Source: Streptomyces sp. HD (GTDB taxonomy: Bacteria > Actinomycetota > Actinomycetes > Streptomycetales > Streptomycetaceae). From it: a stretch of DNA of 41,552 bases. This document shows, piece by piece, positions 6,198 through 15,210 of the stretch. The notes below the pieces were generated by a model. That model was not told the DNA's origin. It worked only from the letters and a program-made list of their open reading frames with translations, and did no database searches. The translations under genes were made by a program, and so were the position numbers. Location of the stretch: the NCBI RefSeq assembly GCF_028369295.1, contig NZ_JAQMYP010000071.1, positions 1 through 41,552 of the forward strand, in the 5' to 3' direction. How positions within the stretch are numbered: the stretch's first letter is position 1; every line of letters begins with the position of its first letter.

Positions 6198-9014
6198 TCA
6201 CTTCGTACGGCGTCCCGCCGCGAGTCTGACGATGTCGACCCGCGATCGGATCCCGAGCTTCCGGTAGACCCGGGTCAGCGTCGCCTCGACCGTCTTGACG
6301 CTGATGAACAGACGTGCGGCGATCTCCCGGTTCGTCGCGCCCTCCATGACGAGCGCGGCGACCTGACGCTCCATCGAGGCGAGCCCTGCCAGCCCCTCCA
6401 GGCCGTCCGGTGCGGGGACGGGCGCGGGGGCCGGCTCCGCGGGGCGGGCCGCGGCCGACTCGACCAGCCGCAGCCACGGCAGCGCCCGGCACCGGCGGAA
6501 CAGCCGGGCGGCCTCGTCGTACGACGTCGGGCCGGGGTCGCCGGTTCGTAGCTGGGCCAGGGCGAAGGCGGCCCGTGCCTCCTCAAGGCCGTAGCCCAGC
6601 TTGGCGAGCCGGTCCTGTGCCGACGTCAACTGGGCCACGGCGGCGTCCTGTTCGCCCCGCGCCGCACGCACCAGCGCCTCGGCCCTGTCGATCACGGCCA
6701 GCACGCTCTCGCGGTCCAGCCGCCGCGCCTGCTCGCGCGTGACGTCGATGACGTCCTGAGCCTCCGTGAGTTCGCCGCTGCGCACCAGGGCCTCGGCGAG
6801 GTCACCGTGCCAGCGGCCGCGGGCCGGGTCGGTGATGCCGAGGCCCTGCTCCACCTCGCGCACCCGGCGCAGCGAACGGACCGCCCCCTGCGCGTCGCCC
6901 GCCACCAGCTGGGCGTGGCCGAGGGCGGCCAGGGCACGCGAGACGTACATCTGGTCGCCGTCCTCCTCGGCGTGCTCCACGGCTTCCCTTGCCAGCGCCA
7001 TCGCCCGGTCGACCTCCCCGCCCGCGGCCTCCGCGAGCGAGGTCAGCACCGCCGAGGCCACCTCGCCGATCCCGGTGTCACGGGCCAGCCGCAGGCTCTC
7101 CCGGGCCAGGTCCAGGGCGCGCCCGCAGTGACCGGAGTGCAGTTCGGTCTCGGCGATGCCGCGCAGGAAGTGCACCTCGCTCTCCACCCACCCGTGCCGG
7201 CGCACCTCGCGCAGCAGCGCGGTGACGGCGGCCCGGGCCTCGGGCAGCTGGTCGCTCATGATCAGCCAGCGGAAGCGGGAGTAGCCGGCGCCGTTGTGAT
7301 GGCAGGACACCCTCGGGTCCTGGGGGTCCTCCAGCGCCCGGCGGATGGTCGCGGGGGCGTCCGGGTGGCCCATGAGGGTCTCGATCTGGGCGCGGAAGGC
7401 GAGCGCCATCAGTTCGGTGTACCGGTCGCCGGCCCGCGCGGCCAGCTCCGCCGAGTACGCGGCCTCCTCCCGGGCCTCGTCGAAGTCGCCCTTCACCAGC
7501 AGGGCGCGCCAGGCCAGCTGGTAGTGGACCAGGGCGAGCAGCTTCGGGTCCTCTCCCGCGTCGGCCAGGGCCTGCGGGAAGATCGCGTCGACCTCGTTCA
7601 TCGCATGGCCCGCCGTGTCGATCACGGCGATCCAGGCCCGCACCCGTTCCGCGGGCACGGTCGTACGGGCGAGCACCTCGCGGGCGATGTCCCGGGCGAG
7701 GTCCAGCTCGCCGGCGGTGATCGCGTCGTCCACGGCCTGGAGCCGCAGCACCTCAGGGCTCGGCGTGCCGTCGGCCGGGGTGTGCCGGGCGGCGAGCAGG
7801 GAGAGCTGCGCGGCCACCGAGGGCGCTCCCCGGTCCCGGGCCAGGGTGGCGGCCTCGGCGAGGCGGGCGGCGACGTCCGGGTCGGTGCCGGTGGTCGCCT
7901 GGGCCAGGTGCCGGGCGCGCTCGATGGGGTCGGACGCGGCCGTGGACAGCGCTGCGTGCGCGGCCCGGCGCTCCTGCGCGGGCGCCTCCGCATAGAGCGC
8001 GGCGGAGATCATCGGGTGCGCGAACCGTACGGCGGGCCCCTCGGGCTCGGTCGCCAGCAGCCCGAGTTCGGCGGCCTGGGCGGTCTCGGCCTCGGCGTTG
8101 TCCCGGCCGGCCGCGTGGAGCAGGGCCAGCGTGGGGCGGGCACCGGCGCTCGCGACGAGCAGGGTGCGGCGCGCCTCCTCCGACAGCATCTCCAGGCGGT
8201 TCAGCACCAGGGCGCGCAGCGAGGTGGGCACCGGCAGGGGCTCGCCGGGGCGCGGCGGTGTGGGGTTCTCGGCGAGGGCGCGGCCCAGCTCCAGGGCGAA
8301 CAGGGCGTTGCCGCCGCTGGTGCGGTGGATGTCCCGGACCGTGGAGCGGGGCAGGCCGGTGAAGCCGCGGTGGTCCAGCAGGGTGGACATCTGGGCCCGG
8401 GAGAGGGGGCCCAGCCGTACGGCGAGGGTGTCCGGCGGAGACGCGCGTAGATGGCGGTCGTACTCCTGGCCGTCGGTCCGCACCGCGAAAAGCATGCGCA
8501 CCGGGGTCTCGCCGAGCCGGCGGGCGGCGAAGCCGAGGAGCTCGGCGCTGGCCGGGTCGAGCCACTGGAGGTCGTCGGCGACGACGAGGACGGGGCCGCT
8601 GTCGGCGAGGGCGCGCAGGGCGGACAGCACGGCCAGCCGCAGGGCGAGGCCGTCGCTCTGGAGGGTGGACTCGCCGCGGCCGGTGAGTGCCGACTCCAGG
8701 GCGGTGAGCTGGGCGGCGGGGAGCCGGTCGGACACCTCTTCCAGGACCATGCCGAGGAGGTCGGACAGGGCGAGGAAGGGGAGATGGGATTCGGACTCCG
8801 TGGGCGAGCAGCGCAACACGGTGCGCGCGGCCTCGCCGTATTCCGTGGCCAATGCCCGCAGGACGGTCGACTTCCCAATTCCGGCAGGCCCGTGAAGCAG
8901 CACGCTGCCGCCCCGGCCGAGCTGCTCACGCGCCGCGGTGAACAGCTCCTCCCTGCCGATGACCTGGTCGGGGCGGCATCTCGCAGGCTCCTTGAAGTCC
9001 CGTCGCACGGTCAC
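6198..9014 (-). CDS. LAL-type transcriptional regulator (AAA ATPase + TPR-like + LuxR HTH)
   Basis: A 938-aa cytoplasmic regulator of the large ATP-binding LuxR (LAL, MalT-like) class. The N-terminus has a Walker A motif, GPAGIGKST (residues 42-50), and a Walker B-like VLVVADDLQWLD about 100 residues later. The middle (about 350-830) is a helical, Ala/Leu/Glu-rich region of tetratricopeptide type. The C-terminus is a LuxR DNA-binding domain with EGATNREIAARLFISVKTVE and then LTRVYRKLGIRSRVDIVRLA. The GTG start at 9014 has GGAGGGG upstream. Such proteins are activators controlled by ATP and a ligand. No target can be assigned; the nearest candidates are the trypsin gene below and the GAF-LuxR/ligase block above. 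Confidence 0.93.
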   Translation of the reverse strand: MTVRRDFKEPARCRPDQVIGREELFTAAREQLGRGGSVLLHGPAGIGKSTVLRALATEYGEAARTVLRCSPTESESHLPFLALSDLLGMVLEEVSDRLPAAQLTALESALTGRGESTLQSDGLALRLAVLSALRALADSGPVLVVADDLQWLDPASAELLGFAARRLGETPVRMLFAVRTDGQEYDRHLRASPPDTLAVRLGPLSRAQMSTLLDHRGFTGLPRSTVRDIHRTSGGNALFALELGRALAENPTPPRPGEPLPVPTSLRALVLNRLEMLSEEARRTLLVASAGARPTLALLHAAGRDNAEAETAQAAELGLLATEPEGPAVRFAHPMISAALYAEAPAQERRAAHAALSTAASDPIERARHLAQATTGTDPDVAARLAEAATLARDRGAPSVAAQLSLLAARHTPADGTPSPEVLRLQAVDDAITAGELDLARDIAREVLARTTVPAERVRAWIAVIDTAGHAMNEVDAIFPQALADAGEDPKLLALVHYQLAWRALLVKGDFDEAREEAAYSAELAARAGDRYTELMALAFRAQIETLMGHPDAPATIRRALEDPQDPRVSCHHNGAGYSRFRWLIMSDQLPEARAAVTALLREVRRHGWVESEVHFLRGIAETELHSGHCGRALDLARESLRLARDTGIGEVASAVLTSLAEAAGGEVDRAMALAREAVEHAEEDGDQMYVSRALAALGHAQLVAGDAQGAVRSLRRVREVEQGLGITDPARGRWHGDLAEALVRSGELTEAQDVIDVTREQARRLDRESVLAVIDRAEALVRAARGEQDAAVAQLTSAQDRLAKLGYGLEEARAAFALAQLRTGDPGPTSYDEAARLFRRCRALPWLRLVESAAARPAEPAPAPVPAPDGLEGLAGLASMERQVAALVMEGATNREIAARLFISVKTVEATLTRVYRKLGIRSRVDIVRLAAGRRTK

Positions 9015-9126
9015 CGCTCCCCTCCGTGTGTCGTGTTCGGGCCAATATTAGGCAACGGATCATTGAAATTCGGGCCCAAGACATGGTGAGGCAAATAACA
9101 GCGCGGCAGCATGGGGAAATTCAAGG

Positions 9127-9155
9127 CTCGGACGAACGAATGGGCGTCGTCCGAG
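9127..9155. terminator. Hairpin downstream of the GAF-LuxR gene
   Basis: CTCGGACGA (9127-9135) and TCGTCCGAG (9147-9155) form a perfect 9-bp stem with an 11-base loop, about 70 bp beyond the stop of the GAF-LuxR gene on the - strand. Confidence 0.6.
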
Positions 9156-9225
9156 TCGGCCGGTCCCGGCCCCACGGCCCACGGCTCTCCGAGGGCGACG
9201 ACCTGCGGTCCCGAGGCCCCGTGGG

Positions 9226-10077
9226 CTACGGCAGCAACCCCGCCCGGCGGGCCGCCGCCACCGTCTCGCCGCGAGTGTGCGTGCCCAGCTTGCGCATCGC
9301 CGACCGCAGATAGCCCTTGACGGTCTCCGCCCGCAGCCCCAGCCGCTCGGCGGTCACCGCGTTCGTCGCGCCGGCCGCCACGCACGCCAGCACGTCCAGT
9401 TCGCGGGGCGCCAGCTGGACGCCACTGCGCCGGGGCCCGTCCGTCAGCAGGCCGCAGGCGGCCAGGAGCTCCGCGCGCAGGGCGGGGTCGGCGATCCGCG
9501 GAGCAAGGGCCCGCAGCGCCGTGTGCGCCTCGCGGACCTGCTCCCACGCGGCTCCCCGGCCGTCCGCAGCCGGCTCCGCCTCCGGAGCGGCGCGGACGGA
9601 GCCGGCCGCCGCCAGCAGCCGGTTCACCTCGTCCCGCACCACCAGCGCCTGCTCCACGTCCCGCGCCGCCTCCACGGCCGCCGTCAGCGTCCGGTCGCCC
9701 AGCGGCTGGACCGTGCGCAGCGCGCCGTACAGGACTCCGCGCACCCGGCGCCGTACGACGACCGGGACCGCCACCACTGAGCACAACCCCTCCAGGGCGA
9801 CCGCCGCGTCGTACTCGTGGGTGATCTGCTGCGAGGCGGAGTAGTCGGTGACCGCGCAGGGGCGGGCGAGGGCGACGGCCTTGCCGCCCAGGCCGTTGCC
9901 GGCCGTCACCGTGAGTCTGCGCAGGGAGTCGGTGGCCGTGCCGTTCAGTTCGCTGATGCGCATCCGCGGGCCCCCGGACTCCACCAGGCCGCCGAAGGCG
10001 ACCGGCAGCCCGGTCGAGCGGCGCAGGCGTACCAGCGCGCTCCCTATCTCCACCGTTGCGGCCGCGTCCACTGCCAC
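9226..10077 (-). CDS. GAF-domain LuxR-family transcriptional regulator
   Basis: A 283-aa one-component regulator. The N-terminal half (about 10-160) resembles a GAF sensor domain, with GLGGKAVALARPCAVTDY and SVVAVPVVVRRRVRGVLYGA strand patterns. The C-terminal 60 residues are a LuxR helix-turn-helix: LAPRELDVLACVAAGATNAV, then TAERLGLRAETVKGYLRSAM. The GTG start at 10077 has GAAAGGG about seven bases upstream. It is transcribed divergently from two coupled acyl-CoA synthetase genes, with a 123-bp shared promoter region holding a palindrome at 10114-10129. The layout suggests it controls those ligases, perhaps sensing their substrate; this is inference from position. Confidence 0.9.
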   Translation of the reverse strand: MAVDAAATVEIGSALVRLRRSTGLPVAFGGLVESGGPRMRISELNGTATDSLRRLTVTAGNGLGGKAVALARPCAVTDYSASQQITHEYDAAVALEGLCSVVAVPVVVRRRVRGVLYGALRTVQPLGDRTLTAAVEAARDVEQALVVRDEVNRLLAAAGSVRAAPEAEPAADGRGAAWEQVREAHTALRALAPRIADPALRAELLAACGLLTDGPRRSGVQLAPRELDVLACVAAGATNAVTAERLGLRAETVKGYLRSAMRKLGTHTRGETVAAARRAGLLP

Positions 10078-10113
10078 GCCTTTGCCCTTTCACCCTTGCA
10101 TCCCGGAGCGCAC

Positions 10114-10129
10114 ACCCCCGTTCGGGGGT
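10114..10129. promoter_or_regulatory. Palindrome in divergent promoter region (candidate operator)
   Basis: ACCCCCG-TT-CGGGGGT is a perfect 7-bp inverted repeat with a two-base centre. It lies 37 bp upstream of the regulator start and 72 bp upstream of the first ligase start. It is a plausible binding site for the GAF-LuxR protein. Confidence 0.5.
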
Positions 10130-10200
10130 AGTGAGACCCACGTCACGGATTACACGATGGCAGAGAGCCGCCCGGCAAGGTCCGGAAACCAGGAGGACAG

Positions 10201-11871
10201 ATGACGACGGGGACGGAGCTGTTCCGCAGCGCGCGGGATTTTCTGTTGGAACATCGCGAGGACTACGCCACGGCCTACGAGGGCTTCTCCTGGCCCCGGC
10301 CCGACCGTTTCAACTGGGCGCTCGACTGGTTCGACGTGATCGCGGACGGGAACGACCGCACCGCGCTGCACATCGTAGAGGAGGACGGCAGCGAGGTCCG
10401 GGTGTCGTTCGCCGAGATGGCCGAGCGGTCCGCCCGGGTCGCGGGCTGGCTGCGGGCACGGGGCGTCCGGCCCGAGGACCGGGTCCTCGTCATGCTGGGC
10501 AACCAGGTCGAGCTGTGGGAGATCGCCCTCGCTGCGATGAAGCTGCGCGCCGTGGTCATCCCGGCGACACCGCTGCTCGGCCCGGCGGACCTGCGCGACC
10601 GGGTGGAGCGGGGCCGGGTCCGGCACGTGCTGGTGCGGGCGGAGGACACCGGCAAGTTCGACGAGGTGCCCGGCCGCTACACACGTATCACCGTCGGCGG
10701 GGCACGCGAGGGATGGCAGGCGTACGAGGACGCGTACGCGGCATCCGCCGACTTCACCCCCGACGGGCCGACCGCCGCCGACGACCCGCTGATGCTCTAC
10801 TTCACCTCCGGTACCACCGCCCGCCCCAAGCTGGTCGAGCACACCCACACCTCGTACCCGATCGGCCATCTGGCCACCATGTACTGGATCGGCCTCAAGC
10901 CCGGCGACGTGCACCTGAACATCTCCTCGCCGGGCTGGGCGAAGCACGCCTGGTCCAATCTCTTCGCGCCCTGGAACGCCGAGGCGACCGTCTTCATCCA
11001 CAACTACACGCGCTTCGACGCGGCCCGGCTGATGGCCGAGATGGACCGCGCGGGCGTCACCACCTTCTGCGCGCCGCCGACCGTCTGGCGCATGCTCATC
11101 CAGGCCGACCTGAGCGCGCTGCGCACCCGGCCCCGTGAGGCCGTGGCGGCGGGGGAGCCCCTGAACCCCGAGGTCATCGAGCGGGTCCGGGAGGCCTGGG
11201 GGGTGACCATCCGGGACGGCTTCGGCCAGACCGAGACCGCCGTCCAGGTCTCCAACAGCCCCGGCCAGCCCCTGAAGACCGGCTCCATGGGCCGCCCCAG
11301 CCCCGGCTTCCGCGTCGAACTCCTCGACCCGGTCTCCGGCGCGCCGGGGGCCGCGGAAGGCGAGATCGCCCTCGACCTGTCCGCCCGCCCCGTCGGCGTG
11401 ATGACCGGCTATCACGGCGACGCCGACCGTACGTCGGAGGCGATGGCCGGCGGCTACTACCGCACCGGCGACATCGGTTCGCGGGACGCCGACGGCTACA
11501 TCACCTACGTCGGGCGCGCCGACGATGTCTTCAAGGCGTCCGACTACAAGATCTCCCCGTTCGAGCTGGAGAGCGCCCTGCTGGAGCACGAGGCGGTGGC
11601 CGAGGCGGCCGTCGTGCCCGCGCCGGACGAGCTGAGGCTCGCAGTGCCGAAGGCGTACGTGGTGCTCGCGGAGGGCTGGGAGCCCGGCCCGGACACGGCG
11701 AAGGTGCTCTTCGAGCACTCACGGGAGGTCCTGGCGCCGTACAAGCGCGTGCGCCGGCTGGAGTTCGCGCCGCTGCCCAAGACCGTCTCCGGCAAGATCC
11801 GCCGCATCGAGCTGCGCGAGGCCACGGCGGCGGGCTCGGACGCCGAGTACCGCGAGGAGGACTTCCGGTGA
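10201..11871 (+). CDS. AMP-forming acyl-CoA synthetase (acetyl/medium-chain type)
   Basis: A 556-aa adenylate-forming ligase that activates a carboxylic acid with ATP and CoA. The phosphate loop is LMLYFTSGTTARPKLVEH. The motif GFGQTE appears in the adenylate-binding region, YYRTGDIGSRDADGYITYVG is the hinge, and the catalytic Lys lies in PKTVSGKIRR near the C-terminus. The N-terminal stretch FNWALDWFDVIA and the overall length resemble medium-chain/benzoate-like acyl-CoA ligases rather than long-chain FadD. The ATG at 10201 follows AGGAGG. Its stop overlaps the GTG of the next ligase (GTGA at 11868-11871), so the two are translationally coupled. The substrate is unknown. Confidence 0.9.
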   Translation: MTTGTELFRSARDFLLEHREDYATAYEGFSWPRPDRFNWALDWFDVIADGNDRTALHIVEEDGSEVRVSFAEMAERSARVAGWLRARGVRPEDRVLVMLGNQVELWEIALAAMKLRAVVIPATPLLGPADLRDRVERGRVRHVLVRAEDTGKFDEVPGRYTRITVGGAREGWQAYEDAYAASADFTPDGPTAADDPLMLYFTSGTTARPKLVEHTHTSYPIGHLATMYWIGLKPGDVHLNISSPGWAKHAWSNLFAPWNAEATVFIHNYTRFDAARLMAEMDRAGVTTFCAPPTVWRMLIQADLSALRTRPREAVAAGEPLNPEVIERVREAWGVTIRDGFGQTETAVQVSNSPGQPLKTGSMGRPSPGFRVELLDPVSGAPGAAEGEIALDLSARPVGVMTGYHGDADRTSEAMAGGYYRTGDIGSRDADGYITYVGRADDVFKASDYKISPFELESALLEHEAVAEAAVVPAPDELRLAVPKAYVVLAEGWEPGPDTAKVLFEHSREVLAPYKRVRRLEFAPLPKTVSGKIRRIELREATAAGSDAEYREEDFR

Positions 11872-13469
11872 GCACTGAGTCGTCCGAGGCGTCGTACACG
11901 CACGGGACGAGCGCGACCGCCCTGCTCGGCGACACCATCGGCGCCAACCTGGACCGGGCCGTCGCCGCCTGGCCGGACCGGGAGGCGCTGGTCGACGTAC
12001 CGTCCGGGCGGCGCTGGACCTACGCGCGGTTCGCGGCGGACGTAGACCGGCTGGCGTACGGGCTGCTCGCGAGCGGGGTCGCCAAGGGCGACCGGGTGGG
12101 CATCTGGGCGGTCAACTGTCCCGAGTGGGTCCTGGTCCAGTACGCCACCGCCCGCATCGGCGCGATCATGGTGAACATCAACCCGGCCTACCGCACCCAC
12201 GAGGTCGAGTACGTCCTCAAGCAGGCCGGGATCTCGCTCCTCGTCGCCTCCCTGAGCCACAAGTCGAGCGACTACCGGGCGATGGTCGAGCAGGTGCGGG
12301 GCAAGTGCCCGCAGCTGCGGGAGACGGTGTTCATCGGAGACCCGAGCTGGGAGGCGCTGATCGCGCGGGGGACGCCGGTGCCGTTCGGGGAACTGTCCTG
12401 CGACGACCCCATCAACATCCAGTACACGTCCGGCACGACGGGCTTCCCGAAGGGGGCCACCCTCTCCCACCACAACATCCTCAACAACGGTTACTTCGTG
12501 GGGGAGTTGATCGCGTACGACGAGCAGGACCGGATCTGCATCCCGGTGCCCTTCTACCACTGCTTCGGCATGGTCATGGGCAACCTGGCGGCCACCTCGC
12601 ACGGCGCCTGCATGGTGATCCCGGCCCCGTCCTTCGACCCGAAGGCCACTCTGGAGGCGGTCCAGCAGGAGCGGTGCACCTCGCTCTACGGCGTCCCGAC
12701 GATGTTCATCGCGGAGCTGAACCACCCCGACTTCGCGTCGTACGACCTCTCCTCCCTGCGCACCGGGATCATGGCGGGCTCGCCCTGCCCGGTCGAGGTG
12801 ATGAAGCGGGTGGTCGCCGAGATGCACATGGCGGAGGTCTCCATCTGCTACGGCATGACCGAGACGTCCCCCGTCTCGCTCCAGACCCGCAGGGACGACG
12901 ACCTGGAACACCGCACGGCCACGGTCGGCCGCGTTCTGCCGCACATCGAGGTGAAGATCGTCGACCCGGCGACCGGGGTGACCCGGCCGCGCGGCACGGC
13001 GGGCGAGCTGTGCACCCGCGGCTACAGCGTGATGCTCGGCTACTGGAACGAGCCCGACAAGACCGCCGAGGCCGTCGACCCCGGGCGCTGGATGCACACC
13101 GGTGACCTCGCGACGATGCGGGAGGACGGCTACGTCGAGATCGTCGGCCGCATCAAGGACATGATCATCCGGGGCGGTGAGAACATCTACCCCCGCGAGA
13201 TCGAGGAGTTCCTGTACGCCCACCCCAAGATCGCGGACGTCCAGGTCGTCGGGGTGCCGCACGAGCGGTACGGCGAGGAGGTGCTGGCCTGCATCATCCC
13301 GCGCGACGCGGGCGACCCGCCGACGCTGGAGGAGCTACGGGGGTTCTGCGACGGGCGGCTGGCGCACTACAAGATCCCGAGCCGGTTGCAGATCCTGGAT
13401 GCCTTTCCCATGACGGTGTCCGGGAAGGTGCGGAAGGTGGAGCTGCGGGAGAGGTACGGGGCCGACTGA
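11868..13469 (+). CDS. AMP-forming fatty-acid/acyl-CoA ligase (FadD-like)
   Basis: A 533-aa adenylate-forming enzyme, second in the two-gene unit, starting at GTG 11868 inside the previous stop. Diagnostic motifs are IQYTSGTTGFPKGATLSH, CYGMTETSP, the hinge GRIKDMIIRGGENIYPREIE and the catalytic Lys in PMTVSGKVRK. These match the short/medium to long fatty-acyl-CoA synthetase branch. Its companion ligase differs clearly in sequence, so this is not a recent duplication. Together they point to uptake or use of one or more carboxylic acids under the divergent GAF-LuxR regulator. The exact acyl substrate cannot be read from the sequence. Confidence 0.9.
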   Translation: MSTESSEASYTHGTSATALLGDTIGANLDRAVAAWPDREALVDVPSGRRWTYARFAADVDRLAYGLLASGVAKGDRVGIWAVNCPEWVLVQYATARIGAIMVNINPAYRTHEVEYVLKQAGISLLVASLSHKSSDYRAMVEQVRGKCPQLRETVFIGDPSWEALIARGTPVPFGELSCDDPINIQYTSGTTGFPKGATLSHHNILNNGYFVGELIAYDEQDRICIPVPFYHCFGMVMGNLAATSHGACMVIPAPSFDPKATLEAVQQERCTSLYGVPTMFIAELNHPDFASYDLSSLRTGIMAGSPCPVEVMKRVVAEMHMAEVSICYGMTETSPVSLQTRRDDDLEHRTATVGRVLPHIEVKIVDPATGVTRPRGTAGELCTRGYSVMLGYWNEPDKTAEAVDPGRWMHTGDLATMREDGYVEIVGRIKDMIIRGGENIYPREIEEFLYAHPKIADVQVVGVPHERYGEEVLACIIPRDAGDPPTLEELRGFCDGRLAHYKIPSRLQILDAFPMTVSGKVRKVELRERYGAD

Positions 13470-13573
13470 CGCCGGTTGGGACGCGGGCCTGAGTGCGGGG
13501 CATGGTCGGCTGAGGCGGACGACCGGCTGCGGCGCGTGGCTGGGTGCGGTGGTCGGTCGGCTGTGGCGCGCGG

Positions 13574-14077
13574 CTAGTCGCGGCGCATGCAGGCCCGTGG
13601 CCATTGGTCGAGGCCGAGTTCCGCCTCATGGGCGCGGATCTTCCGTAGCCCAGGGGTGAGCTCGGCCTCGTCCAGGACGCGGAAGCCGAGGCGTTCGTAG
13701 TACGGCGCGTTCCACGGGACCTCGGTGAAGGTGGTCAGGGTGAGAGCGGTCAGGCCCTCCTCTCGTGCGCGGTCGGCGGCGTACGCGAGGAGGGCCCGGC
13801 CGATGCGGCGGTGGGCGCAGTCCGGGTGCACCGAGACCTGCTCGATGTGCAGTGCACCGTCCACGGGCTCGCAGATCAGATAGCCGACCGGGCGGTCACC
13901 GTCGTCGCCGGCGACCCAGGCGCGGCCGGCCCCGCGGTAGTGCTCCAGGACGTCCAGGGCGGGCGGCTCGTCGTCGGCGATCGCCGCCATGCCGAGGTCG
14001 CGGAAGGCGGCTCCCGCGGCACGCTCGATGTCCTGGAGGGCGGGTAGCTCGCCGGGCAGGGCGGGGCGGATGCGCAT
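13574..14077 (-). CDS. GNAT-family N-acetyltransferase
   Basis: A 167-aa protein starting at ATG 14077 (MRIRPALPGELPALQDIERA). The frame is open further upstream, but only this part has a recognisable fold. The acetyl-CoA binding motif is in VSVHPDCAHRRIGRALLAYA (V-x-x-x-x-R-x-x-G-x-G/A pattern), followed by LTLTTFTEVPWNAPYYERLG, the usual motif B region with the Tyr/Phe-rich stretch and the GF of the last strands. It acetylates an amine on an unknown small molecule or protein. It converges on the ligase pair with a 104-bp gap of repetitive GGC/CGG-rich sequence, and ends 41 bp after the zinc-ribbon gene above it. Confidence 0.88.
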   Translation of the reverse strand: MRIRPALPGELPALQDIERAAGAAFRDLGMAAIADDEPPALDVLEHYRGAGRAWVAGDDGDRPVGYLICEPVDGALHIEQVSVHPDCAHRRIGRALLAYAADRAREEGLTALTLTTFTEVPWNAPYYERLGFRVLDEAELTPGLRKIRAHEAELGLDQWPRACMRRD

Positions 14078-14118
14078 GTGCCGAGTGTCCGTCGGCGGCC
14101 GCGCCGGGCGCGAGCGGA

Positions 14119-14976
14119 TTACCGGGCGCCCGTCGCGTCCAGCTCGTCGGCCAGGCTGTTGACCGGCTGGGGCGTGCCCGTGAGGTCGAGGACGAACAGC
14201 GGGACGCCCAGGGTGTCGGCGCGGGTGCGGGCGTCGGGGGCGTATCCGGCGAGGGAGAAGTAGACGCAGGCCGTGGACTCCGTCATGGCCGTCAGCCACA
14301 GGCACTCCACGTCCCGCAACGAGGCCGGACGCACCGTCGGATCGACCTGCGCGAGCAGCCCGTGGGCGGCGATGCCGATCCCGGTCGGCGGCCGCTGGTC
14401 GGCGCGGCGGATGTCCCGGTAGCCGAGCCAGCGCAGATAGACGGCGGCTGCCGTGACGGCGTCGCGCGCGGTACGGATCGTGATGGGCTGGAAGGGACGG
14501 CGCGGGGCGGGGGGCGTCCGCCGGGACGAGTCCGAGGCGTCCTGCCGCGCACCCATACCGTCCTGCCGCGCACCCATACCGTCCTGTCTCGCACCCGTAC
14601 CTTCCTGCGGCACACCCGCGGCCTTCTCCGCCGCGCCCGTGGCTGCCCCTGCCTCGCTCGTGGCTTCCCCTGTCGCCCCCGCGGCTGTCCCTGACCCGCC
14701 TGCCGCCCTCGCCGGGCCCCGGGTCACAGGGATCCGCAGCACCGCCCCGCAGGCGCAGTCCAGCTCCGGACGGGGCCACTCGCCCCTGCGGCCGCACGTC
14801 GCGCAGCGCACGGCGACCCACTCGTCCTCCCAGGAGCGGTGCGTGACGGCCGTCGCGGTCCCGTGCGGATCCAGCGACGGTGCGACGGGCGCCCCGCACT
14901 CACACGGATAGGCCGGTGCCTCGTAGAGATGCTCGCGCCGGCAGGCCGGGCAGCGCACCGACACGCTCTCGGACAT
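14119..14976 (-). CDS. Zinc-ribbon protein with C-terminal degenerate Mrr-like (restriction endonuclease fold) domain
   Basis: A 285-aa protein with no firm function. ATG 14976 has GGAG five bases upstream. Residues 1-90 hold two Cys4 zinc-ribbon-like units (CPACRREH with CECGAP, and CATCGRRGEW with CACGAV). A low-complexity Ala/Gly/Glu linker follows, containing three copies of a GARQDGM-like heptad encoded by a 21-bp tandem repeat. The C-terminal 120 residues (from ITIRTARDAVTAAAVYLRWL) have the order of an Mrr-type PD-(D/E)xK fold: hydrophobic helix, LGYRDIRR, GIGIAAHGLLAQVD, then YFSLAGYAPDARTRADTLGV and PLFVLDLTGTPQPVN. The expected catalytic Asp of GxD and the Lys of (E/Q)xK are replaced by Gly and Asp, so nuclease activity is doubtful. 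It could bind nucleic acid. Confidence 0.6.
   Translation of the reverse strand: MSESVSVRCPACRREHLYEAPAYPCECGAPVAPSLDPHGTATAVTHRSWEDEWVAVRCATCGRRGEWPRPELDCACGAVLRIPVTRGPARAAGGSGTAAGATGEATSEAGAATGAAEKAAGVPQEGTGARQDGMGARQDGMGARQDASDSSRRTPPAPRRPFQPITIRTARDAVTAAAVYLRWLGYRDIRRADQRPPTGIGIAAHGLLAQVDPTVRPASLRDVECLWLTAMTESTACVYFSLAGYAPDARTRADTLGVPLFVLDLTGTPQPVNSLADELDATGAR
14539..14601. repeat. 21-bp coding tandem repeat, 3 units
   Basis: Two identical units and a third diverged unit encode a repeated GARQDGM-like heptad in the linker of the zinc-ribbon protein. Copy number may differ between strains. Confidence 0.85.
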
Positions 14977-15048
14977 GGCCACTCCAGGACGACCTCGCAT
15001 CGGACACCGTTCCCATCGTCCTCCAGGACCCGCCCGGTTGTCCGCCCC

Positions 15049-15077
15049 TTGACGGTCTTCACCCGCCCACTTACATT
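15049..15077 (+). promoter_or_regulatory. Promoter of gcl
   Basis: TTGACG (15049-15054), a 17-bp spacer and TACATT (15072-15077) match the housekeeping sigma (HrdB) consensus well. The predicted transcript starts near 15084, 127 bases before the gcl ATG, and places the downstream palindrome at 15101-15115 inside the early transcribed region. Confidence 0.7.
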
Positions 15078-15100
15078 GCTTCCAGATAGTAGAAAAGAAT

Positions 15101-15115
15101 TTCCGCGATACGGAA
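15101..15115. promoter_or_regulatory. IclR/AllR-like operator in front of gcl
   Basis: TTCCG-CGATA-CGGAA, a 5-bp inverted repeat with a 5-bp centre, the usual shape of IclR-family operators. The same arrangement (TTCCG-TATTG-CGGAA) precedes hyi at 21213-21227. The IclR-type regulator AllR is known to control gcl and hyi genes in Streptomyces. Position just after the predicted start of transcription suggests repression. Confidence 0.7.
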
Positions 15116-15210
15116 TAACTGACCGGTCTCGCGGATTGTCATCGTCACGGAATTGCTCACCGCGGGGCGCGACGGGAGTGCGAATCCGACAGCCGAAGCA
15201 GGAGTACTCA

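Noticed and set aside
14078..14899. N-terminal extension of the GNAT gene to 14899
   Set aside because: Overlaps the zinc-ribbon gene in a different frame on the same strand and reads as low-complexity Arg/Gly; only the part from 14077 has a fold.
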